Source of the DNA: CAVRZY01 sp963725415
GTDB lineage: Bacteria > Acidobacteriota > Terriglobia > Bryobacterales > Bryobacteraceae
Length of the DNA stretch: 15,904 nucleotides
Assembly: GCA_963725415.1 (NCBI GenBank)
Contig: CAVRZY010000281.1
Span: 1-15,904, forward strand
Reading direction: 5' to 3'
Under the pieces are notes generated by a model. That model did no database searches and had not been told where the DNA came from. It saw only the letters and a list, made by a program, of their open reading frames with translations. Below, piece by piece: positions 7,115 to 14,176 of this stretch (positions are counted from its first letter, which is position 1; every line of letters begins with the position of its first letter). The translations under genes were made by a program, and so were the position numbers.

Positions 7115-9996
7115 TTCACTTTCCCCAGGTACCGATCCAGCCAGGTGAGCACCTCGCGCATCATCTCGTTCCTCCCGACGCTGACATCGTGGGCGGTTTC
7201 CAGAACAACGTAACGCTTGTCTTTTTCTGGTGTGCCGAGTGAGCGAAACATAGTACGTTGCGAGGTCTCCGGCGGGAAGATGAAGTCGTAGCGGCCGTTG
7301 ACCATCAAGGTAGGCACCTTCAGACGCGGAGCAAAGTTGAGCTGATCGATCTCCGGCGAGGTCGGCCGGAGATAGAATCCCCCGTCCAGAAAGATGCACG
7401 CTTTCAGACGCCCGTCGATGGTGACCAGGATGGGGCCGTGAGCCGAACCCATGCTGTTGCCCATGTAGGCCAGTTTGTTCCGGTCAATATCCTTACGGGT
7501 CTCCAGGTAGTCCAGGGCTCGCCCCAGGTCCTTGGACCACTGGATGATTCGATCTCTGCGATGGACCAGAGAGTTTCCAGCCGAGCCGCTGGCGCCTGCA
7601 TCGGAGGAACTGGGACGGCGCTCATAGGTCTCCTTGTAGATCGGGTAAAGCACCGCCCGGCCACTCTTGATGACGAAATCCAAGCGGGACATGGCAACCA
7701 GAGTATCGCTGGAGCGGACCAGCAGAGCGTTGGCGCCCGGAAAGAAGACCACGGTCTGATAAGGAGGCGCCACATTCTTGGGCAAGAACAAGTAGGCAGG
7801 TACCCGCTCGTTACCGTAGGCCGCATCGAAGGAGATCTTCTCCTTCCACCAGTACTCGGATTGCTCGGTGGCTTCCAGCCTGGCCTTCAGCTCGGTGCGA
7901 TCGTAGGCATACAAGCTCCTGTAAATCCGGAAAACCTCGTCGGAAACGGGCTTTTCTTTGGCGAAGTCGCGGAACAGACGCGGCCTGGGAGCGGTGATGG
8001 TTTCTGCCGGGGGCGCCGCAAAACGCGCACAGCGGAAGCCGTTGGTGGGGGAACGATCCAGGGGCGGGCGAGCATCCGAGTTCAGGAACATGTAGGAGGG
8101 TTCTCTCCAGGAACCGCCCAGGATGAAGCGCAGATGGTCGCCGGTCTCGTTCCAGCACCACTCCTTGACGTTGCCAGCCATGTCGTAGGCGCCGTAGGGA
8201 CTGATGCCCTGGTGCTTTCCGACCGGCGCCGGCCCAGTGCTGGCGTAGTTGCTTAACGGTAGGATGAACGGGCCGGCGCGAGCCTCGGCGGCCTTGTACC
8301 AGTGAACGATGGTGGGCAGGCTTTTTCCGGCGAACTCGGCATAGGCCGCGGCCTCATACCAGCTCACCCCGGCCACCGGGTAGTTGTCCTGCCCCTCCGG
8401 ATAGCGGCCTGCCTCCCAGGTTGCTGGTCCAGGCCGGCCGGTGGCATCGCGGAACTCCGCCAGGGCCTGCTCGAAGGAAAGGACGCGGCCGTCTTTGAGA
8501 AACTCGTGCTTCCAGTAGCGCCGGTGTTGATATCCGCCGCTGTTTACAAACTCCTTGAACTGGGAGTTGGTGACCTCGTAGCGATCAATGAAGTACTCCT
8601 GAAGGGGATAGGGCCCCGACTGACCCAGTTCGCCGGTGTTCAGCAGGAAGGGCCCACCCGGCACCCTTACCATGCCTTCCGGTACGGCGCCCTGGGGGTC
8701 CAGCTTGAAGCTCAAGGTCTCTGCCCAGGGTGCTTGGGCGTGGTAAATGGTTGCGAATCCCGGCTTGGAGATCCGCCAGCGAAGATACCCGACCGGGATC
8801 CTGGCTTTAGCGATGGGGGCCTTGCCCAGGTGCATCCACTGGTCTTCCGGGGCCGAGTATTCCTTGATCTCGACGTCTGCTCCAGAGGGGCTGGTTTCGA
8901 TGGCGACAAAGGTGGAAATATCGTCCCAGGTTTTGACCAGCGCCGGGTCTGAGGGAATGTAACGCTCCGCCTGGCGGGCCAGATGAAAAGCGGCAACGTA
9001 TTTCCCTTTAGCGGCGAGCTGGGCGATTTCCGGGAGGGCTTGCTCTCTGGCCCACCAGATTTTGGCGTTTCGCTGGTAGAGCCAAGTCCCTAGTGCGGCG
9101 AGCACGAGCACGGCCAGCAGCGCGGGAATGGCCGTGCGCGGTCTCAACAAGGCCTTCAGACGGAGCGGCGCGACCACTGGGGCACTGATACTCACCTGGT
9201 AGGCCGCCAGATCCCGAGCCATTTCGGCGGCCGAGGCATAGCGCTTCTCCCTGTCCTTTTGTAGTGCGCGCTCGACGATATGCGCCACCTCCTCGGGCAC
9301 GTCAGGCCGGACCTCGCGCAGTGGTTTGGGCGTCTCATAAGCGATGGCATGAAGCAGCGCCGCCTGGCTTTGCTGATCAAACGGACGCCGGCCCGAGAGC
9401 ATCTCGTAGAGCACCACGCCCAGGCTCCACAGATCGGTGCGATGATCGACGGGCTTGCCCAGGGCCTGCTCGGGCGACATGTAGCCCACCGTGCCTTTGG
9501 TAGTGCCCTCCAGGGTCACGGTAGCGCCGGTCAGCTTGGCCAGGCCGAAGTCGATGATCTTGGCCACGCCGTCGGTGGTCAGGATGACGTTGCCGGGCTT
9601 GATGTCGCGGTGCACGATGCCGTGCTCGTGGGCTTTGGCTAGACCTTGAGCGATCTGGCGTGCGATCTCGACGGCTTCCCCCATAGAGACTCCGCCAGCG
9701 ATCTTCTGTTTGAGTGTCTGGCCCTCGTGGTAGGCCATGGCGATGAACATCCGCCCGTCGGGGGTCTCATCGATGTCGTAGACCGCGCCGATGTTCGGAT
9801 GGTCAAGAGCCGAGGCGGCCCGGGCCTCCTGGATAAAGCGGTGCTTCTCGGCGGGGTCCGCGCTCAGATGGGGTGGTGGGAACTTGAGGGCCACCAGGCG
9901 GTCCAGGCGGGTGTCGTGGGCTTTGTAGACCACGCCCATGCCCCCGGCCCCGAGCTGGTCGAGGATTCGGTAGTGCGAGATCGTGCGTCCGGTCAT
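7111..9996 (-). CDS. Receptor-like Ser/Thr protein kinase with PEGA-like, FGE-sulfatase-like and alpha/beta-hydrolase domains
   Basis: This is a 961-residue multidomain protein. Residues 9-265 are a Hanks-type kinase: LGAGGMGVVY, K38, HRDIKPGN with D131, DFG with D149, and GYMSPEQ. One membrane helix lies at about 289-307. Residues about 365-415 look PEGA-like (TSPSGADVEI). Residues about 438-660 match the formylglycine-generating-enzyme/SUMF1 fold (YFIDRYEVTNSQF, PVAGVSWYEA, YDMAGNVKEW, NGFRCARF). Residues about 720-961 are an alpha/beta-hydrolase with S848 in GNSMGS, D904 in NGRYD and H936 in ETAHD. The kinase should be cytosolic and everything after the helix extracytoplasmic. The paired FGE cysteines appear to be missing, so the FGE-like part may bind rather than oxidise. 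The ATG at 9994-9996 has GGAGG at ideal spacing; an upstream in-frame ATG at 10107 would read through the intergenic repeat. First gene of the five-gene operon. Confidence 0.92.
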   Translation of the reverse strand: MTGRTISHYRILDQLGAGGMGVVYKAHDTRLDRLVALKFPPPHLSADPAEKHRFIQEARAASALDHPNIGAVYDIDETPDGRMFIAMAYHEGQTLKQKIAGGVSMGEAVEIARQIAQGLAKAHEHGIVHRDIKPGNVILTTDGVAKIIDFGLAKLTGATVTLEGTTKGTVGYMSPEQALGKPVDHRTDLWSLGVVLYEMLSGRRPFDQQSQAALLHAIAYETPKPLREVRPDVPEEVAHIVERALQKDREKRYASAAEMARDLAAYQVSISAPVVAPLRLKALLRPRTAIPALLAVLVLAALGTWLYQRNAKIWWAREQALPEIAQLAAKGKYVAAFHLARQAERYIPSDPALVKTWDDISTFVAIETSPSGADVEIKEYSAPEDQWMHLGKAPIAKARIPVGYLRWRISKPGFATIYHAQAPWAETLSFKLDPQGAVPEGMVRVPGGPFLLNTGELGQSGPYPLQEYFIDRYEVTNSQFKEFVNSGGYQHRRYWKHEFLKDGRVLSFEQALAEFRDATGRPGPATWEAGRYPEGQDNYPVAGVSWYEAAAYAEFAGKSLPTIVHWYKAAEARAGPFILPLSNYASTGPAPVGKHQGISPYGAYDMAGNVKEWCWNETGDHLRFILGGSWREPSYMFLNSDARPPLDRSPTNGFRCARFAAPPAETITAPRPRLFRDFAKEKPVSDEVFRIYRSLYAYDRTELKARLEATEQSEYWWKEKISFDAAYGNERVPAYLFLPKNVAPPYQTVVFFPGANALLVRSSDTLVAMSRLDFVIKSGRAVLYPIYKETYERRPSSSDAGASGSAGNSLVHRRDRIIQWSKDLGRALDYLETRKDIDRNKLAYMGNSMGSAHGPILVTIDGRLKACIFLDGGFYLRPTSPEIDQLNFAPRLKVPTLMVNGRYDFIFPPETSQRTMFRSLGTPEKDKRYVVLETAHDVSVGRNEMMREVLTWLDRYLGKVK

Positions 9997-10009
9997 GTTT
10001 GCCTCCGCA

Positions 10010-10038
10010 CCCGAATTCAACAGTGTACGAAATTCGGG
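10010..10038. repeat. Perfect 8-bp inverted repeat upstream of the kinase gene (possible operator)
   Basis: The arms CCCGAATT (10010-10017) and AATTCGGG (10031-10038) are exact reverse complements separated by 13 bases. The spacer holds TACACT on the minus strand (10022-10027), a fair -10 box for the kinase operon, although no good -35 is present. The repeat ends 13 bp upstream of the kinase ATG, just before its GGAGG ribosome-binding site. It could be an operator overlapping a promoter or an mRNA hairpin near the ribosome-binding site. The structure is certain; the function is inferred. Confidence 0.5.
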
Positions 10039-10120
10039 CGCTCGTGGGTCATGAGCCTGGGGGTACGCGAGTTGCGGGGTCGCGCAGGTGGAACTGGGGG
10101 AGGGCAAGCCGCCCCCGCCG

Positions 10121-10148
10121 TTGCATTCCTGGCCCCGATTGTTATATC
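10121..10148 (+). promoter_or_regulatory. Candidate promoter of the Gfo/Idh operon
   Basis: On the plus strand TTGCAT (10121-10126) and TATATC (10143-10148) are 16 bases apart, giving a leader of about 40 nt before the ATG at 10197. A short palindrome, CGAGA-AC-TCTCG (10167-10178), lies just downstream of the likely start of transcription. The boxes are moderate matches only. The rest of the 200-bp divergent gap holds the kinase-side inverted repeat and a GC-rich hairpin at 10096-10116. Confidence 0.4.
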
Positions 10149-10196
10149 TGATAAGAGCGCCACGCGCGAGAACTCTCGAGGAGAAAGGACACCGGA

Positions 10197-11321
10197 ATGA
10201 GTGAAACCATCGGAATCGGAATGATCGGCGCCAAGTTCATGGGCAAGGCCCATACGAACGCCTACCGGCAAGCGACTTACTTTTTCGATCCCCCCTTGAA
10301 GCCGCGACTGAGGGTAGTATGCGCCCTGGAACCGACGCTGGACAAATTCGCCCAGCGCTGGGGTTGGGAACGAACGACCCCGGACTGGCGGCAGGTTATC
10401 GAAGATCCCGAAGTGGACCTGGTCGAGATCTGCTCGCCGAACAACACCCATCACGATATCGCCATTGCCGCCTGTGCAGTCGGCAAGATGGTGGTGTGCG
10501 AAAAACCGCTGGCCATGAATGGGGCCGAGGCGCGGCGCATGGCGGAGGCGGCGCGGCGCAGCGGCAAGACCAACCTGGTCTCATTCAACTACCGGCGGGT
10601 GCCGGCGGTGGCTTTCGCCCGGCAGTTGATCGAGGAGGGTCGGATCGGCAAGATCTACCATTTCCGGGCCCTGTATTTGCAGGACTGGACCATAGATCCG
10701 GCCGTGCCCCTGGTCTGGCGCATGGATAAGGAGGTGGCCGGTTCCGGGGTGACCGGCGACCTGCTGGCCCATGTGGTCGATTTGTCGAACTACCTGGCCG
10801 GCGAGATCGTGTCGGTGGCCGGCACGAGCCGGATTTTTGTCGAGGAGCGGGAGCGCCCGGAAGGCGGCCGGGCCAAGGTGGAGATCGAGGACGCCGCGAT
10901 CTTCGTGGCCAGGTACGCCAGCGGCGCCATCGGCCACTTCGAGGCCACGCGCTTCGCCAACGGCCGCAAGAACGGCAACATCTTCGAGATCAACGGCGAG
11001 CACGGGAGCCTTTACTTCAACCTGGAAGACATGAGCCGGTTGTGGTACTTCGACTCACGCGACCCCAAGCACGTGCAGGGCTGGCGGGAGATCCCGGTGT
11101 GGGAGGAGATCCATCCCTACATGAAGAACTGGTGGGTGCCGGGCTGCGCCATCGGATACGAGCACACCTTCGCCAACCAGGCCGCGGACCTGCTGAACGC
11201 CATCGCCCAGGGCAAGCCCATCAAGCCGGATTTCCAGGATGGGCTGAAGTGCCAGTTGGTGCTGGACGCGGTGCTGGAGGCCTGCGACTCGGACCGCTGG
11301 GTCGAGGTGAAGAAATCGTAG
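10197..11321 (+). CDS. Gfo/Idh/MocA family NAD(P)-dependent oxidoreductase
   Basis: The 374-residue product has the two-domain layout of this family. An N-terminal Rossmann fold carries a glycine-rich dinucleotide loop (GIGMIGAKFMG, about 6-16). The family EKP motif follows (CEKPLA, with K103), and then a C-terminal alpha/beta sheet domain with the catalytic region GDLLAHVVD (D188, H192). These enzymes oxidise or reduce hydroxyls of sugars, cyclitols or glycosides using NAD(P). AAAGGA about seven bases upstream supports the ATG at 10197. It is followed 12 bp later by a sugar-isomerase-like gene, a common pairing in cyclitol and (keto)glycoside breakdown. No signal peptide is seen, so it is cytosolic. 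The exact substrate is not determinable. Confidence 0.92.
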   Translation: MSETIGIGMIGAKFMGKAHTNAYRQATYFFDPPLKPRLRVVCALEPTLDKFAQRWGWERTTPDWRQVIEDPEVDLVEICSPNNTHHDIAIAACAVGKMVVCEKPLAMNGAEARRMAEAARRSGKTNLVSFNYRRVPAVAFARQLIEEGRIGKIYHFRALYLQDWTIDPAVPLVWRMDKEVAGSGVTGDLLAHVVDLSNYLAGEIVSVAGTSRIFVEERERPEGGRAKVEIEDAAIFVARYASGAIGHFEATRFANGRKNGNIFEINGEHGSLYFNLEDMSRLWYFDSRDPKHVQGWREIPVWEEIHPYMKNWWVPGCAIGYEHTFANQAADLLNAIAQGKPIKPDFQDGLKCQLVLDAVLEACDSDRWVEVKKS

Positions 11322-11333
11322 TAAGGAGCGAGC

Positions 11334-12230
11334 ATGAAAATTTCACTGGGTAGTTGGGCATTCTGTTGGGGTCCCTACGCTAGCGATCCAGTCCCATTCG
11401 ATAGGGCGGTGAAGCGGCTGGCTGAAGCGGGTTACGAGGGCGTGGAAGTCTGCGGGTTCCCTCCCCACGTCACGCTGGATCGCTATCCCACGAAAGAGTC
11501 GCGGCAGGAGATCGTTAAACTGCTCCGAGACAACGGGCTGGGCGTATCCGGCTACGCCGCGGATTTCACCGGGATCAATCCGACGGCGGCCGAGAACAAA
11601 CAGAAATACCTGGATTTGTTTCGGCGCAACACAGGCATGTGCGTGGACATCGGAAGCCCATCCATGCGGGTGGACTCGGTGGCCGCGCCGGGATCGATCG
11701 CCGAGCCTGGCTACCAGGCGGCGTTCGACCGAATCGCCCAGGTCTGGCGGGAGGCGGCCGGGATCGCTCAGGATGCCGGCGTTCGGGTGGTCTGGGAATT
11801 CGAGCCGGGCTTTGCCTTCAACAAGCCGTCGGAGGTAATCGCCATGCACGAGAAGGTGGGCCATCCCAATTTCAAGATCATGTTCGACACCTCGCATGCC
11901 TACATGTGCAGCGTGGTGGGGGCGCGGCAGCACGGGGAGAAGGAAACGCTGCCCGGCGGGCTGAGCGAGTTCCTGCGCAAGCTGGAGGGGCGCATCGGGC
12001 ATATCCACCTGATCGATTCCGACGGCACGCTGCACAACAACGAGACCAGCACGCACCGGCCGTTTGGGGAGGGATTCATCGATTTCAGGCGCCTGGCCCC
12101 GCAGTTCTTGGCGGTGCCGGGCATCCAGTGGTGGTGCGTGGATCTGTGCTTCTGGCCGGGCGCCTGGGAGATGGTGGAAGCCAGCCACAAGTTCGTCAAA
12201 GACTTGCTGGCTTCGAGCGGGACCTCTTGA
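11334..12230 (+). CDS. Sugar phosphate isomerase/epimerase-like TIM barrel (AP-endonuclease 2 / IolE-IolI superfamily)
   Basis: The 298-residue product is a full-length xylose-isomerase-like TIM barrel. Candidate metal ligands sit where the superfamily has them: VVWEFEPG with E155/E157, IMFDTSHAY with D185 and H188, and IGHIHLIDSDG with H223/H225. An RPFGEG loop follows near 242-247. The start ATG is preceded by TAAGGAG at good spacing, 12 bp after the Gfo/Idh stop. Members isomerise, epimerise or dehydrate sugars and inososes, and are often partners of a Gfo/Idh oxidoreductase, as here. The two probably act on the same cyclitol or keto-sugar. Cytosolic. The specific reaction is not assignable from sequence alone. 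Confidence 0.88.
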   Translation: MKISLGSWAFCWGPYASDPVPFDRAVKRLAEAGYEGVEVCGFPPHVTLDRYPTKESRQEIVKLLRDNGLGVSGYAADFTGINPTAAENKQKYLDLFRRNTGMCVDIGSPSMRVDSVAAPGSIAEPGYQAAFDRIAQVWREAAGIAQDAGVRVVWEFEPGFAFNKPSEVIAMHEKVGHPNFKIMFDTSHAYMCSVVGARQHGEKETLPGGLSEFLRKLEGRIGHIHLIDSDGTLHNNETSTHRPFGEGFIDFRRLAPQFLAVPGIQWWCVDLCFWPGAWEMVEASHKFVKDLLASSGTS

Positions 12231-12817
12231 AATTCTTACGCAGCATCGCGAACACGCTGGTCTCCTGGGGCCCGCCAGGCATACTGTTGCTTGCGGTGTT
12301 GGACTCGGCGGGGATCCCGATTGTGGAAGGAGTGGACGCGCTGCTGGTGCTGGTGGCGGCTGCGAACGCAGGCGCGGGCTACCTGTCGGCGGGTCTGGCG
12401 ACAATCGGCTCGGCCGTCGGGTCGATGTTCCTGTACTACCTTGGCCGGAAGGGCGGCGAGGCCTACCTGGACAAGCGAACGCCGGCCGATTCCAGACAAC
12501 GATTCCGCCGCTGGTTTCAGCAGTACGGCCTGCTGACAGTGTTCATTCCGGCCCTGGTCCCGGCGCCGCTGCCGCTGAAGATCTTTGTGATTGCGGCGGG
12601 CGCGCTGGGGACCAATCCCTACCATTTCCTGCTAGTGGTGCTGGCGGCGCGGGTGCCGCGGTACTTTGCGGAAGCCTATCTGGGCTCGCAGGTGGGCGAG
12701 CATTCCTGGGACTACCTGCGGCAGCACGCCTGGGAACTGGCGGGCGTTGGGGTCGGGCTGTTCCTGTTCCTGCTGCTGCTGATCAAGCTGAAGAACCGGC
12801 TGCGGGCACGGTCATAG
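12227..12817 (+). CDS. DedA/VTT-domain (SNARE-associated) inner-membrane protein
   Basis: The start is a TTG at 12227 that overlaps the stop of the isomerase gene as TTGA. This gives 196 residues, the usual DedA size; no in-frame ATG or GTG is nearby and the next ATG would remove the first helix. Hydrophobic stretches lie at about 13-45, 50-72, 100-128, 132-150 and 170-188. The family pattern is visible in LDSAGIPIVEGVD near the N-terminus and in FIPALVPAPLPLK. DedA proteins are integral membrane proteins tied to envelope homeostasis, and members of the superfamily flip undecaprenyl phosphate. The arginines typical of the RF-P--R motif are absent here: the region reads IPALVPAPLPLK. Its link to the sugar genes may be cotranscription only. 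Confidence 0.85.
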   Translation: MKFLRSIANTLVSWGPPGILLLAVLDSAGIPIVEGVDALLVLVAAANAGAGYLSAGLATIGSAVGSMFLYYLGRKGGEAYLDKRTPADSRQRFRRWFQQYGLLTVFIPALVPAPLPLKIFVIAAGALGTNPYHFLLVVLAARVPRYFAEAYLGSQVGEHSWDYLRQHAWELAGVGVGLFLFLLLLIKLKNRLRARS

Positions 12818-13300
12818 ATTGGCCGGGATGAGGCGCTCGACGATCACGACGTCGCGCCACACTCCGTCCAGCCGGCCGTGCTTTTCGTGAATGCCCACCT
12901 CGCGAAAGCCGAGCGAACGGGCCACCGCGCGGCTGGCCGCGTTTTCGGGGAAGATGCGCGAGACCAGCTTCCAGAAGCCGGCCTGCTCGGCTGCCCGTAG
13001 CAGCTCGATCGTGGCCAGGCGGCCTGCGCCGCGGCCGCGGGCGCAGCGCTCGACATACAGGGAAAGTTCGGCGATTCCGGCGTAGCACTCACGCGGGCGA
13101 TAGGAGAAGGTGGCGGCGAAGGCGATGACCTGGGCGCCGTCTTCAACCACCACGATGGGGTGGCGGCCGTCAAACCAGGCTGTGACATCCGCTTCCGAGC
13201 GCAGGCGGGTCTCGAAGGTGGCGTTGCGATCCTCGATGCCCTGGTTGTAAATGCGGGCGATGGCGGCGGCATCCGATGGCGTGGCCAGCCGGGCGTGCAT
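12812..13300 (-). CDS. GNAT N-acetyltransferase, phosphinothricin acetyltransferase-like
   Basis: The 162-residue product is a complete single-domain GNAT enzyme. The N-terminus ARIYNQGIEDRNATFET matches the phosphinothricin/arsinothricin acetyltransferase subgroup. The acetyl-CoA pyrophosphate loop is ARGRGAGR (about 87-94), followed by PENAASRAVARSLGF near 118-132. These enzymes transfer acetyl from acetyl-CoA to the amine of methionine sulfoximine, phosphinothricin or related amino-acid analogues; many chromosomal members have unknown natural substrates. Its start lies 3 bp after the stop of the toxin-like gene, and its ribosome-binding site (AAGGAGG) is encoded in the last codons of that gene, so the two are probably cotranscribed. 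Its 3' end overlaps the convergent DedA gene by 6 bp. Confidence 0.9.
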   Translation of the reverse strand: MHARLATPSDAAAIARIYNQGIEDRNATFETRLRSEADVTAWFDGRHPIVVVEDGAQVIAFAATFSYRPRECYAGIAELSLYVERCARGRGAGRLATIELLRAAEQAGFWKLVSRIFPENAASRAVARSLGFREVGIHEKHGRLDGVWRDVVIVERLIPANL

Positions 13301-13303
13301 GGG

Positions 13304-14176
13304 TTACAGCCCTCCTTCTGAAGGAGGCCAGCGGGATTGCGTTTCGAGCGGTCCAGCCAGAGCGGCGAGGAGCTGTCGAGCACGTCGTAGCTCGCTTCCG
13401 ATGCGCGCTGTCTCCTCCGGCGCCCGCTTCATCGCCAGCAGCTCCTCGTAAAGCAGAAAACCAGGCTTGGTTTCGTCAGCAAAATACCTGCGCAGGATTC
13501 GCGGGAGGCGCTCTTGCAGGGCGGGCGATGCCTCGAACTGGTTGAAGAAGCGCGCGCGGAACTGGTCGAGACGCGGCTGCGCACTGACTACTGCCACGAT
13601 GTCTCCGGCGTGGATTCTAGCTTCGTTTCGATCATGTTCAGCGTGCTGCTCTCCGCGGAGATTCTGGTAGCGATCATCCATTGCCAGGCATTTCATCAGA
13701 ACTAATGCGTTGGGACGGATCACGCGCACGCAAGCTCTTGCTGGTTCTCCGGAGGGCAAGAAACCGCCGATCTGATGCTGGTCGGATTCGAGGAGAGCGA
13801 TCGTGGCTGCCGTACAAGCCCGTGCGTGGATGCCTTCCTGAACCTCCACGCGGATGTCCCCCTTCTGTTGGTACTCCTCCGGTCCCATGAACTCAATTCT
13901 CATCACCTCTGTCGAGTGGGGGATTTTCTTCTGGAACTGGAAGTTGCGTGCCTCCGGAAGCGCCGCGTAGCCCAAGGAGCGCAACGCGCCTCGAAGCGAG
14001 AAGTCGAGATTGCGCAGCGCGAGGACGTCCAACACAAAGTCAAAATCACGTGTGGCGCGTGCAGATGGAAGCATGAACTTCATGGCTTGGGCGCCGGCCA
14101 AAACGAAATGGCCAGCCGCGGGGCCGAGGGTAAGCAACAGCTCCAAGACGTAGGCGCGCTGCGGTTCAGAGATCAT
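13304..14176 (-). CDS. AbiEii-like nucleotidyltransferase (type IV toxin-antitoxin toxin)
   Basis: The 290-residue product looks like the nucleotidyltransferase AbiEii/AbiGii toxin family. Near the N-terminus is a VLAGAQAMKF segment (the first Gly of the usual GG is Ala), then RATRDFDFVL with R40, T42, D44 and D46, the family's R-T-DxD metal site. Downstream, LVLMKCLAMDDR (near 159-169) and an HDRNEARIHAGDI segment match the conserved Lys/Arg and acidic motifs. AbiEii toxins are thought to transfer nucleotides and arrest growth, with a protective role against phage. The ATG at 14174-14176 overlaps the stop of the AbiEi-like gene as ATGA, the arrangement known for abiEi-abiEii. An ATG four codons upstream (14188) is possible but would remove that coupling. 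The last residues (WPPSEGGL) are unusual. Confidence 0.8.
   Translation of the reverse strand: MISEPQRAYVLELLLTLGPAAGHFVLAGAQAMKFMLPSARATRDFDFVLDVLALRNLDFSLRGALRSLGYAALPEARNFQFQKKIPHSTEVMRIEFMGPEEYQQKGDIRVEVQEGIHARACTAATIALLESDQHQIGGFLPSGEPARACVRVIRPNALVLMKCLAMDDRYQNLRGEQHAEHDRNEARIHAGDIVAVVSAQPRLDQFRARFFNQFEASPALQERLPRILRRYFADETKPGFLLYEELLAMKRAPEETARIGSELRRARQLLAALAGPLETQSRWPPSEGGL

Noticed and set aside
7115..7399. Upstream extension of the DapA-like gene to an ATG at 7399
   Set aside because: The added 95 residues lack family similarity and fall within the kinase hydrolase domain; the ATGA start with GGGGA fits the family's normal N-terminus.
10096..10116. GC-rich hairpin (GGGGG / CCCCC arms) in the divergent intergenic region
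   Set aside because: It has a mismatch, a tiny inner stem and no T-run, and lies upstream of both promoters' expected boxes; probably a compositional accident.
11343..12404. Minus-strand open frame of 353 codons across the sugar-isomerase gene
   Set aside because: The translation is Pro/Arg/His-rich without any domain, while the plus strand encodes a complete TIM barrel with a good ribosome-binding site.
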